In this document: positions 1 through 6,075 of the stretch, piece by piece | Layout: the number at the start of each line of letters is the position of its first letter | Numbering within the stretch: position 1 is the stretch's first letter | Assembly (NCBI GenBank): GCA_013203755.1 | Contig: JABMPI010000451.1 | Span: forward strand, 1-16,197 | DNA length: 16,197 bases | Direction: 5' to 3' | Source of the DNA: Bacteroidota bacterium | GTDB lineage: Bacteria > Bacteroidota > Bacteroidia > Bacteroidales > Prolixibacteraceae | Made by a program: the position numbers and the translations under genes | The notes under the pieces: model-generated | Told to the model about the DNA's origin: nothing | What the model saw: the letters and a program-made list of their open reading frames with translations, nothing else | The model's database searches: none

Positions 1-359
1 GGATTCAGATTATCGCTAAATAATTCGCTCACAATTATCCATCCACCGTATTTTACAACCCGCTGCATTTCGGAGAGCGATTTTTCAATTTTCGGTAAAT
101 GATGCAAAGCCATTGAAATACTTATCGCATCAAAAGAATTGTCAGCAAACTCCAATTTTTCAGCCACCATTTCCCTGAAAATAATATCCGGGTGCAATTC
201 TTCGGCTTGTTTAAGCGAGACTGAATCCGGGTCTACACCCGTAAAACTTGCACCTGGAAATGCCTGTTTCAGGGTAACTAAAAAATCACCACTTCCAGTT
301 CCAACATCGAGAACTGTTTTAACCCTTTTATCCTGAAAAAAATCTGTTATCTGTTCCAT
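1..359 (-). CDS. Class I SAM-dependent methyltransferase (3' end off window)
   Basis: Likely transfers a methyl group from S-adenosylmethionine to an unidentified small-molecule or macromolecular substrate in the cytoplasm. Reading leftward from the ATG at 359-357 gives an open frame of 119 residues to the window edge without a stop. Residues 16-27 (VLDVGTGSGDFL) are the glycine-rich motif I that binds SAM. VDPDSVSL near residue 43 fits the acidic end of strand 2, and FDAISISMALHHLP near residue 80 fits motif II and the following region of ubiE/type-11-like methyltransferases. SEMQRVVKYGGW matches the usual 'L.E..RVLKPGG' segment. The start codon lies one base after the TAA of the upstream TauE-like gene, so the two are almost certainly co-transcribed. 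The C-terminus, where substrate specificity would be read, lies outside the window. The fold call is firm; the substrate is unknown. Confidence 0.85.
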   Translation of the reverse strand, partial: MEQITDFFQDKRVKTVLDVGTGSGDFLVTLKQAFPGASFTGVDPDSVSLKQAEELHPDIIFREMVAEKLEFADNSFDAISISMALHHLPKIEKSLSEMQRVVKYGGWIIVSELFSDNLN

Positions 360-360
360 A

Positions 361-1107
361 TTAAATCAATAATAAAAATGCCGACAAGGCCGTAATTACA
401 ATAACTGCTGTACGATACAATTTATCTGAAATCTTTTTTACCAGTTTTACACCTAAAATTGCACCCAATGCAATTGCAGGCAACATTAATAAATCTAATG
501 TTAAGGTATTCCAACTAATGGTTTTCCATATAAATAAATGCAGAGGAAATTTCGAGATATTAATGATTAAGAAAAACCACGCTCCCGTTCCAATAAATTT
601 ATTTTTTGGCAAATGCATTGCCAACAAATAAATGGCAAAAATAGGCCCGGCTACATTTCCAATCATGGTTGCAAAACCACCCAAAATTCCCATCGAAGCT
701 GCAAACCACCATGTGTCCGGGAATAGATTCATATCTTTTTTGCGGTCTTTCCAAAACATTAATCCAATGCAAACAAAAACCAAAATTGCTATTATATTTT
801 TGAACCATTCGTCGTTAACTACTTCACCCACCCAGAGTGCTATTCCCACTCCAATAAAAGCCCAGGGTAATAATTTCCACAGGTACTTCCACTCGGCATG
901 CCGATGATAGTACGCCACTCCAAATAAATCTGCCATCATTAACATGGGCAATAAAACTCCGGTAGATGCTTTTCCTCCAAATACAATTGCCAAAGTGGGT
1001 ACTACAATCATAGAAATACCTGGCACTCCCACTTTCGACATCCCCACAAACAAGGCGCAAACAGCAAAAAGTAACCATTGCACCATTGAAAAATCCAGTT
1101 CCACCAT
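361..1107 (-). CDS. TauE/SafE-family membrane transporter
   Basis: A 248-residue, strongly hydrophobic protein with roughly seven to eight predicted membrane helices, in the size range of the TauE/SafE (sulfite exporter/DUF81) family. Members export sulfite, sulfoacetate or other anions, but most are uncharacterised. The first half shows the family pattern: a first helix ending in GMSKVGVPGISMIVVP, then FGGKASTGVLLPMLMMADLFGVAYY. A second, related helix bundle begins at GILGGFATMIGNVAGPIFAIYLL (about residue 139). This internal duplication, with a Gly-rich turn followed by a Pro, is characteristic. The start ATG at 1107 is the only good one, and the 163 bp upstream is non-coding. It is followed with a one-base gap by a methyltransferase gene, which suggests an operon but does not reveal the cargo. 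Inner-membrane location is inferred from the helices; the sulfite role is only a family label. Confidence 0.85.
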   Translation of the reverse strand: MVELDFSMVQWLLFAVCALFVGMSKVGVPGISMIVVPTLAIVFGGKASTGVLLPMLMMADLFGVAYYHRHAEWKYLWKLLPWAFIGVGIALWVGEVVNDEWFKNIIAILVFVCIGLMFWKDRKKDMNLFPDTWWFAASMGILGGFATMIGNVAGPIFAIYLLAMHLPKNKFIGTGAWFFLIINISKFPLHLFIWKTISWNTLTLDLLMLPAIALGAILGVKLVKKISDKLYRTAVIVITALSAFLLLI

Positions 1108-1270
1108 ATTAAAAAATTGAGATGCTAAAGTATAGAAAATATCCTTTATTTATTATACACTCAAACCAAATTGCTTTTCGGTTTTATTAACCAGTTTGCA
1201 AGAAAACTTTAAAATGATTTTGGGGTACAAAAACCTAAGAAGTTATTGTAAATAAATGCTTTCAGAATTT

Positions 1271-1651
1271 TCAGGACAACTTATCTTCCAATTCCTGAAG
1301 TTCACTTTCATTTATTTCACCAAACCAATCGTTTAATTTGAGGCGCGCTTTTTCTTTTACTTCTGGAGTAATACTGGATGAAATTTGTGACAAAGCAAAA
1401 AGCAATACTCCCAGGTCGTCAGAAAAACCAATTAAAGGTGTCAAATCAAAAATCGCATCGGTGGGTAAAATAAAGTAGCCCAATGCGGCCACAATAGTGA
1501 GCTTGGTTTTTATACTCACATTTTTGTCTTTCATGGCATAGAAAAGCAGTAAAACTGCATAAACCACTTTTGAACCTGCCGATTTTGATACCGATTTCAA
1601 CTTCTCCCAAAGCGATGTTTCTGAATAGTGTTTTGAATAATTATCTTCCAT
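1271..1651 (-). CDS. YkvA/DUF1232 family small membrane protein
   Basis: A 126-residue protein with the DUF1232 (YkvA-like) signature in residues 50-85: KLTIVAALGYFILPTDAIFDL followed by TPLIGFSDDLGVLLFAL. The family typically reads 'YliSPiDlIPDfiPvlGfiDDl..l'. Here the usual Pro after the first Asp-x-Ile is Phe (DAIFD), a minor variant. An upstream hydrophobic stretch (VVYAVLLLFYAMKD, about residue 29) and the DUF1232 hairpin suggest two membrane-associated segments. The C-terminus is charged (INESELQELEDKLS). The function of the family is not established. The ATG overlaps the TAA of the preceding dus gene by one base (TAATG), so translation is probably coupled. That link may reflect compact packing more than shared function. 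Confidence 0.85.
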   Translation of the reverse strand: MEDNYSKHYSETSLWEKLKSVSKSAGSKVVYAVLLLFYAMKDKNVSIKTKLTIVAALGYFILPTDAIFDLTPLIGFSDDLGVLLFALSQISSSITPEVKEKARLKLNDWFGEINESELQELEDKLS

Positions 1652-2664
1652 TACCGTAAACTTACATTTGAATAATCAAGTTGGTAACTGCCGTATATTG
1701 TTACAATTTCATCCAGAATTTCGTGAACTTCATTACTCGTTTCAGCACGTAAAAGTTTAATTTTTAATTCACGAAAGTTGGGTAATCCCGGAAAATATTT
1801 AGCAAAATGACGTCGAAGCATTACTGTAGCCGATTGCCCGTTACCAAGCCATTCTACATTTAATTGAATTTGATCCTTTAATATTTGAACAACTTCGGGA
1901 ACAGATGGGAAAGGAAGTAATTCTCCTGTGGTAAGATAATGTTTTACTTCTTTAAATATCCACGGACGACCAATTGCTCCACGACCAATCATCAGCGCAT
2001 CAACACCGGTTTCATCTAAAAATCGTTTTGCCTTTTCCGCACTGTTAATGTCACCATTTCCAATTATTGGAATTGTAATCTTCGAATTGTTCTTAATCTC
2101 ACCCATTAAAGTCCAGTCAGCTTCACCAGTGTACAGTTGTTCTCTAGTTCGGCCATGAATTGCTAATGCAGCGATACCAACATCTTGCATACGTTCTGCA
2201 ACTTCAATAATTGGCTTACTCGATTCTGTCCAACCCAGTCGTGTTTTTGCTGTTACCGGCAGACTTACGGCTTTTACTATCTCTGCAGCCATTTCCTGCA
2301 TTTTAGGCAAATCTTTTAAAATAGCCGAACCCGCACCATGCCGAACAATTTTTTTCATTGGACAACCAAAATTAATATCGATAAAATTTGGTCTCGCTTC
2401 TTCTGCTGCCTTTGCAGCCATTACCATCGATTCAATATTATGCCCATAAATTTGAATACCAACCGGCCGATCGAAATCAAACAAACTCATTTTTTGTTTG
2501 GTTTTTTCAATGTCACGAATCAAGGCCTCCGACGAAATAAATTCCGTACACATTACATCTGCCCCATATTTTTTGCATATCATTCTGAAAGACTTATAAG
2601 TAACATCTTCCATGGGGGCCAAAAATAACGGTGTTCCTTTTAATTCTATATTGCCAATCTTCAT
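1651..2664 (-). CDS. dusB: tRNA-dihydrouridine synthase, DusB-type
   Basis: An FMN-dependent enzyme that reduces uridines in the tRNA D-loop to dihydrouridine with NADPH. The 337-residue length is normal for the family. Seen in order: LAPMEDVTYKSFR (residues 15-27, FMN-binding N-terminus), DINFGCP with the catalytic-position Cys101, HGAGSAILKDL (109-119), TAKTRLGW (138-145), AIHGRTREQLYTGEADW (168-184), IPIIGNGDI (198-206) and DALMIGRGAIGRPWIF (222-237, phosphate binding). All key blocks of the Dus TIM barrel are present. The DusB label rests on the HGRTREQ...G.ADW pattern and on the usual Bacteroidota annotation; position specificity cannot be read directly. The C-terminal helical domain (from about residue 245) carries RRHFAKYFPGLPNFRELK, typical of the tRNA-binding part. 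A YkvA-like gene follows with a one-base overlap. Confidence 0.95.
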   Translation of the reverse strand: MKIGNIELKGTPLFLAPMEDVTYKSFRMICKKYGADVMCTEFISSEALIRDIEKTKQKMSLFDFDRPVGIQIYGHNIESMVMAAKAAEEARPNFIDINFGCPMKKIVRHGAGSAILKDLPKMQEMAAEIVKAVSLPVTAKTRLGWTESSKPIIEVAERMQDVGIAALAIHGRTREQLYTGEADWTLMGEIKNNSKITIPIIGNGDINSAEKAKRFLDETGVDALMIGRGAIGRPWIFKEVKHYLTTGELLPFPSVPEVVQILKDQIQLNVEWLGNGQSATVMLRRHFAKYFPGLPNFRELKIKLLRAETSNEVHEILDEIVTIYGSYQLDYSNVSLR

Positions 2665-2733
2665 TTTCTAAAACATTTTCGATGTAAATTTAATTATAAA
2701 CGCAACCTATTTTTATTTTTTGTCGTCTATTCA

Positions 2734-2741
2734 TAGATTTG
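2734..2741 (+). promoter_or_regulatory. Candidate Bacteroidota -7 element upstream of the 2835 lipoprotein
   Basis: TAGATTTG matches the Bacteroidota housekeeping -7 consensus TAnnTTTG, about 93 bases before the lipoprotein ATG. The nearest upstream TTG (2720-2722) is only 11 bases away, short of the usual 17-23, so the -33 element is not convincing. Such 8-mers are expected by chance a few times in the non-coding AT-rich DNA here. Confidence 0.3.
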
Positions 2742-2834
2742 TATCCTGAAACTACCCAGAGATAACTTTTCATTAACTGGAATTATTCAGGTTGGGAGTT
2801 TTACAGGATACCTTAAAACATTAAATTTAGTAAA

Positions 2835-3233
2835 ATGAAAAAATTAATTTTAATTACATTCTTTGCCGCGATTCTATTTTATTCATGCGAAAAGGAATCT
2901 TTACCCGAAACTTTCGAAATAGGTATAGTAGAAGAATTTCATCATGGAGAAATGAATCAATCGATTGATAATTCACTAAAATTTTCTATTACGCAAATTA
3001 ACGATTCTCGCTGCCCAAGTGATGTAACTTGCGTTTGGGCAGGTAAAACAGACATAACAATTGTTGTGAAAAGCCCCCAACCTGGCTCTATAGTTCTTAG
3101 TACTTTCGATAACTTAATTGATACCGTTGGGAATTTTTCTTTTGAAATAATTGAAGTTTCGCCCTACCCTATTTCAACGCAAACAATTGAATTGGAGGAT
3201 TATAATGTTACTCTTAAAATTGAAAAGTTGTAA
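2835..3233 (+). CDS. Small lipoprotein with DSRCP...CVWAG motif
   Basis: A 132-residue exported lipoprotein of unknown function. Residues 1-18 form a lipoprotein signal peptide (MKKLILITFFAAILFYSC), with Cys18 as the lipidated residue. The mature part is a predicted all-beta domain of about 110 residues. Its most distinctive segment is NDSRCPSDVTCVWAGKT (residues 56-72). The two cysteines, Cys60 and Cys66, probably form a disulfide. I recognise this DSRCP-x(n)-C-x-W-x-G motif from many small secreted or lipid-anchored bacterial proteins, none of which I can name a function for. The end (IEVSPYPISTQTIELEDYNVTLKIEKL) continues the alternating beta pattern. Its stop is two bases from the stop of convergent mntP. 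No operon partner is visible, so it is probably a single-gene transcript. Confidence 0.8.
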   Translation: MKKLILITFFAAILFYSCEKESLPETFEIGIVEEFHHGEMNQSIDNSLKFSITQINDSRCPSDVTCVWAGKTDITIVVKSPQPGSIVLSTFDNLIDTVGNFSFEIIEVSPYPISTQTIELEDYNVTLKIEKL

Positions 3234-3235
3234 AA

Positions 3236-3805
3236 CTAAAACCAAAGGTGCTCTACTAATATTTTTATTCCTATTGAAATAAGAATTACCCCTCCCAGAA
3301 TTAACGATTGGTGACTGCGTTTGGCTGGTATATATTTCCCAAATAACATCCCCAGCATTGAAGCAATAAAAGTAACAACCCCGATAACTAATACCGGGAA
3401 TAAAATTGGCATATCTAAAAACCCAAAACTTAATCCTACAACCAGAGCATCGATACTGGTAGCCACAGACAAACCAATTAACACACTTAATTTAAACGGA
3501 TTAAAGTTGGTTAGTGAACCATTTTCTTTTACGCCCTCAACAATCATTTTTATACCGATAAACGCCAGTAAGCCAAATGCAATCCAGTGGTCAACCGAAG
3601 AAATCAGGTTTTTAACGGTACTCCCAATTAACCAGCCCACTGCCGGGAATACACCTTGAAAAAACGCCAGGCTAGCTGCAACAATTACTGCCTGTTTAAA
3701 TTGAATCTTGCGCCTCATCAATCCACACGACACCGAAACTGCGAAGGAATCGAAACTTAATCCGATACCAATTAGAAGAAAAGTTATTAATTGAGTTATT
3801 GTCAT
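3236..3805 (-). CDS. mntP: MntP-type manganese efflux pump
   Basis: An inner-membrane exporter that lowers cytoplasmic Mn(II). From the ATG at 3805 it is 189 residues, essentially the length of E. coli MntP (188). Six hydrophobic helices are visible as two three-helix repeats. Helix 1 has SFDSFAVSVSCGL with Asp19, and helix 4 has ATSIDALVVGLSFGFL with Asp119. These correspond to the paired conserved aspartates (Asp16 and Asp118 in E. coli). VDHWIAFGLLAFIGIKMIVEG (71-91) and GGVILISIGIKILVEHLWF (171-189) fit helices 3 and 6. The frame extends upstream to 3895, but that extension (MLRKLFLHSLFFAF...) is not MntP-like, so the internal ATG is chosen. It is divergent from an ECF sigma gene and convergent with the small lipoprotein. 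I saw no yybP-ykoY-like riboswitch in the short leader. Confidence 0.92.
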   Translation of the reverse strand: MTITQLITFLLIGIGLSFDSFAVSVSCGLMRRKIQFKQAVIVAASLAFFQGVFPAVGWLIGSTVKNLISSVDHWIAFGLLAFIGIKMIVEGVKENGSLTNFNPFKLSVLIGLSVATSIDALVVGLSFGFLDMPILFPVLVIGVVTFIASMLGMLFGKYIPAKRSHQSLILGGVILISIGIKILVEHLWF

Positions 3806-3892
3806 TTTTTCTAAAAGGCAGTAAAAATAGAAAATTCTGCAAAATGAATGCAAAAATGCGAAAAATAATGAGTGCAGGAATAATTTTCGTAA

Positions 3893-3905
3893 CACTATTA
3901 TAGTG
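3893..3905. promoter_or_regulatory. Operator-like inverted repeat between mntP and the ECF sigma gene
   Basis: CACTATTATAGTG is a perfect 6+1+6 inverted repeat roughly in the middle of the 150-bp divergent intergenic region. Its symmetry and position fit a binding site for a dimeric regulator of either mntP or the sigma gene. The heptamer ATTTTCG also occurs on both sides of it (near 3882 and 3908). The cognate regulator cannot be named: the repeat does not look like a canonical MntR or Fur box. In AT-rich DNA a 13-bp site could arise by chance. Confidence 0.3.
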
Positions 3906-3955
3906 CCATTTTCGCACTTTTATCTTATGCATTTTGCCTCTACTTAACCAAGCCA

Positions 3956-4552
3956 ATGGAAAATAAAAAAACTGAGGCAATTGTTACAAATTTGAATTCC
4001 ATTCGTCAAATAGAACAGATGACTACCGAAGAGTTTAAAAATACAGTAATACCCTTTTCAAGAAAATTATATCCGATGCTGTTTCGGATATTAAAAGATG
4101 AAGAGGAAACCCGTGATGCATTGCAGGATTTAATGGTGAAACTCTGGAATAAAAAAAGTGATTTGAAGAAATGTTCGAATCTAATGGGATACATAATTAC
4201 AACGGCTAAAAACTACAGTTTCGATTTATTGAAAAAGAAACGTCCTTCGCGAATTGGCGAAAAGGAAGAGCACAAAATTTTAAACCTCGAAGATGGTGGC
4301 ATTCCTCCTGAAACAAAAGAGAAGTACGAACACGTTCATAAAGTAATTGAAAAACTGCCAAACAAATACCGAACAATCATTCAGTTGCGCGATATAGACG
4401 GTTTTTCTTTTGAGGAAATAAAAAAGATGACCGGTTATGAAGTCACTTATTTACGGGTTATTCTCTCGAGGGCAAGACTGAAAGTAAAACAGGAAGTGGA
4501 AAAAATCTACGATTATGACAAAACAAGAAAAGTTGCTCAACAAATATTATAA
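3956..4552 (+). CDS. ECF-type RNA polymerase sigma factor
   Basis: Alternative sigma factor directing RNA polymerase to a specific regulon. With the ATG at 3956 it is 198 residues. Region 2 spans about residues 36-97, with RDALQDLMVKLWNKKSDL (the 'DaeDl.Qev.lklw' core), GYIITTAKNYSFDLLKKKR (regions 2.3-2.4). Region 4 spans about 127-180 (VIEKLPNKYRTIIQLRDIDGF, then SFEEIKKMTGYEVTYLRVILSRARLKVK), a standard helix-turn-helix. There is no region 1.1 or 3, as expected for ECF factors. An internal ATG at 4019 (MTTEEFKNTVIPFSRKLYP) is an attractive alternative start, because many Bacteroidota ECF factors begin with just this sequence. The 3' end overlaps the next gene by 38 bases, a sign of translational coupling with the presumed anti-sigma. 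It is not a SusCD-type arrangement: no FecR/TonB receptor genes follow. Confidence 0.92.
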   Translation: MENKKTEAIVTNLNSIRQIEQMTTEEFKNTVIPFSRKLYPMLFRILKDEEETRDALQDLMVKLWNKKSDLKKCSNLMGYIITTAKNYSFDLLKKKRPSRIGEKEEHKILNLEDGGIPPETKEKYEHVHKVIEKLPNKYRTIIQLRDIDGFSFEEIKKMTGYEVTYLRVILSRARLKVKQEVEKIYDYDKTRKVAQQIL

Positions 4553-4937
4553 CGGCGAAACTTCGTTAATAGAAGAAAAGGAATTAAAAGTACTTTTTTT
4601 GGAAGACAATGATCCAACTCCGCAACAAGATATTTTTGGATATTTTGGAGATGAGAGTAACCTTCCTCTGAACCTGGAAGAGTATATTTTCGCAAAGTTG
4701 GAAACCAAAGAGAAGAGAAAAACAATTAGAATGCGTTTGTACAGCTTGAGTTCAGCCGCTGCAGTCATTGTTATTTTATTAAGTATATATCTCGATTTCA
4801 GAAACACAAAAATTGAAGATGACTTTTTTGTAATGGAACAGGCATTGTTTCAAATTTCAGAAAGTATTCAACCCGATATACAAGAAGAGATGTTTGTACT
4901 TTGGATTGACGATGATGTTGAAATAATAATTAATTAG
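4515..4937 (+). CDS. Single-pass membrane protein, probable anti-sigma regulator
   Basis: A 140-residue protein starting 38 bases inside the 3' end of the sigma gene. Residues 1-70 are acidic and charged (KLLNKYYNGETSLIEEKELKVLF), a segment seen at the N-terminus of many Bacteroidota proteins paired with ECF sigma factors. Residues 75-95 are one clear transmembrane helix (SLSSAAAVIVILLSIYLDF). Residues 96-140 lie on the other side and end in MFVLWIDDDVEIIIN. The position, overlap and topology support an anti-sigma or membrane-tethered regulator of the upstream factor. The zinc-binding anti-sigma motif (HxxxCxxC) is absent: there is no cysteine in the protein. The role is inferred from context rather than domain homology. 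Two hairpins follow before the DUF4252 gene. Confidence 0.65.
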   Translation: MTKQEKLLNKYYNGETSLIEEKELKVLFLEDNDPTPQQDIFGYFGDESNLPLNLEEYIFAKLETKEKRKTIRMRLYSLSSAAAVIVILLSIYLDFRNTKIEDDFFVMEQALFQISESIQPDIQEEMFVLWIDDDVEIIIN

Positions 4938-4941
4938 TCTT

Positions 4942-4968
4942 TGCAAGAAAAAGATAAGTTTTCTTGCA
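4942..4968 (+). repeat. Strong stem-loop 1 in the sigma-operon spacer
   Basis: A perfect 10-bp stem, TGCAAGAAAA paired with TTTTCTTGCA, around a 7-base loop (AGATAAG). Two further T-G wobble pairs are possible at its base. It begins five bases after the stop codon of the anti-sigma-like gene. There is no U-run immediately after it, so it is not a standard intrinsic terminator. It may be a processing or stability element, or an attenuator, that separates expression of the regulators from the DUF4252 gene. Confidence 0.6.
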
Positions 4969-4978
4969 GGCAGTAATT

Positions 4979-4999
4979 AGTGACTTTTAGAAAGTCGCT
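4979..4999 (+). repeat. Stem-loop 2 in the sigma-operon spacer
   Basis: A 9-bp stem with one G-U pair, AGTGACTTT against AAAGTCGCT, closing a three-base loop (TAG). It lies ten bases after the first hairpin and about 40 bases before the ATG of the DUF4252 gene. Together the two stems occupy about half of the 102-bp spacer. No U-tract follows directly. Confidence 0.5.
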
Positions 5000-5039
5000 T
5001 TCGATAGTATTCTTTAGAACAATTTAAAATTATAAAATC

Positions 5040-6002
5040 ATGAAACGATTTATTTTATTGCTGGTGGTGGTGGTTTTAACGCTTCCAACCCAGGCACAAC
5101 AAACAAAAACCTTTTTTAAAACTCTTACTGATAAGTTTGCGGAACAAGATGGTTTTAGTGCGAGTATGATTACCAGTGATATGTTTGACCTTTATCTCAA
5201 AAAAAGGAATATTGATGAAGAATCGCCAGTTTTTGAAGCACTAAAAAAATTGGATAAAGTAATGGTTGTTTCGCAAAGTAGTCTTAAAAGAGCTTTTGTT
5301 GAACGGGATGTTAGCAGCAATGATTTTCAAACTAAAAACGAAGTATCATCGAATGAAATTCATAAAACTTTTTTAAACCATTACAACACCGATGAATACA
5401 CACTATTTAAAACTGAAAAACGTTTGGGTGAAGACGTAAAAGTTTACCTTAAAAAATCTAACGAAAAAATTGAATCGTTGGCTTTAATAACTAATTCGTC
5501 TGTATCAACCAATCTAATTGAACTTCAAGGCGACATTGATTTGAAAACCATTTCAGAATTAAATCAGGCGCTAAATTTAAGGGGGTTAGAAAATCTGTAT
5601 AAAATTGAAAACAGTAGTAATAATTGGTATAACTCGCGGATTTATTCCGGAGAGGGTTCCAGTGAAAGACTTGAAGAGTTGTCGTCCGTACAAAGAGATC
5701 AAGTTGCAAAACAACGTGAATTGTCAGACAAACAACGTGTACAATTTGAAAAACAAGCCCAATTAACAATACAGAAGCAGTTGGAAATGGCCGAAAAATA
5801 TCGAGAGATGGCCGAAAAATACCAAAGAGCGCCAATCTTTTTAAGTTATCCGGGCGATACAAATACTGTCTATTTTTTAGATGGCAAAAAGGTAAAAGCC
5901 AAGAAAATTAAGGAAATAGACCAGGATAAAATTGAAAGCGTGGAAGTACATAAATCTGATGAAGAAAAAGACAAAACTACCATTCGAATTAAAACGAAAT
6001 AG
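5040..6002 (+). CDS. Secreted DUF4252 protein with coiled coil and plug-like C-terminal tail
   Basis: A 320-residue exported protein with three parts. Residues 1-20 are a signal peptide (MKRFILLLVVVVLTLPTQAQ) without a lipobox cysteine. Residues about 21-185 resemble DUF4252, a Bacteroidota family of unknown function (MFDLYLKKRNIDEESPVFEA, LKKLDKVMVVSQS, LIELQGDIDLKTISELNQAL). Residues about 210-263 are a Gln/Glu/Lys-rich predicted coiled coil ending in two near-identical heptads, EMAEKYR and EMAEKYQ, encoded by an imperfect 21-bp tandem repeat at 5784-5825. Residues 276-320 (VYFLDGKKVKAKKIKEIDQD then KIESVEVHKS...IRIKTK) resemble the 'YilDGk.v....i..id...IesveVlk' segment found in TonB-plug-like tails of Bacteroidota M56/BlaR1-type proteins. 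DUF4252 proteins are usually about half this size, so the tail is an accretion. It sits third in a sigma/anti-sigma operon and may be a target or sensor of that system; this is inference. Confidence 0.75.
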   Translation: MKRFILLLVVVVLTLPTQAQQTKTFFKTLTDKFAEQDGFSASMITSDMFDLYLKKRNIDEESPVFEALKKLDKVMVVSQSSLKRAFVERDVSSNDFQTKNEVSSNEIHKTFLNHYNTDEYTLFKTEKRLGEDVKVYLKKSNEKIESLALITNSSVSTNLIELQGDIDLKTISELNQALNLRGLENLYKIENSSNNWYNSRIYSGEGSSERLEELSSVQRDQVAKQRELSDKQRVQFEKQAQLTIQKQLEMAEKYREMAEKYQRAPIFLSYPGDTNTVYFLDGKKVKAKKIKEIDQDKIESVEVHKSDEEKDKTTIRIKTK

Positions 6003-6025
6003 ATAATCGGAAGTGATCTAAAAAG

Positions 6026-6055
6026 AAATGGGCAACAATTAATTGTTGCCCATTT
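6026..6055. terminator. Bidirectional terminator: 30-bp perfect palindrome
   Basis: The left arm AAATGGGCAACAATT is followed directly by its exact reverse complement AATTGTTGCCCATTT, giving a GC-containing stem with an A-run on one side and a T-run (TTTTT, 6053-6057) on the other. On either strand it therefore reads as stem plus U-tract. It lies between convergent genes, 24 bases after the DUF4252 stop and 20 bases from the DUF4270 stop, exactly where a shared terminator is needed. This is the clearest terminator in the window. Confidence 0.85.
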
Positions 6056-6075
6056 TTATATTGCAATATTATTTT

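Noticed and set aside
139..336. Plus-strand open frame of 65 codons
   Set aside because: It is antisense to the clear SAM methyltransferase frame on the minus strand and has no recognisable domain.
1108..1270. Search for a terminator or small RNA between the TauE-like and YkvA-like genes
   Set aside because: Only a 4-bp GGTT/AACC stem is visible, with no -7 consensus on the minus strand; nothing worth annotating.
3806..3895. N-terminal extension of mntP by 30 residues
   Set aside because: The extension is not similar to MntP, and the internal ATG at 3805 gives the normal family length and a correct first helix.
5784..5825. 21-bp tandem repeat as a possible mobile or CRISPR-like repeat
   Set aside because: There are only two imperfect copies, in frame, encoding consecutive coiled-coil heptads; it is a protein repeat.
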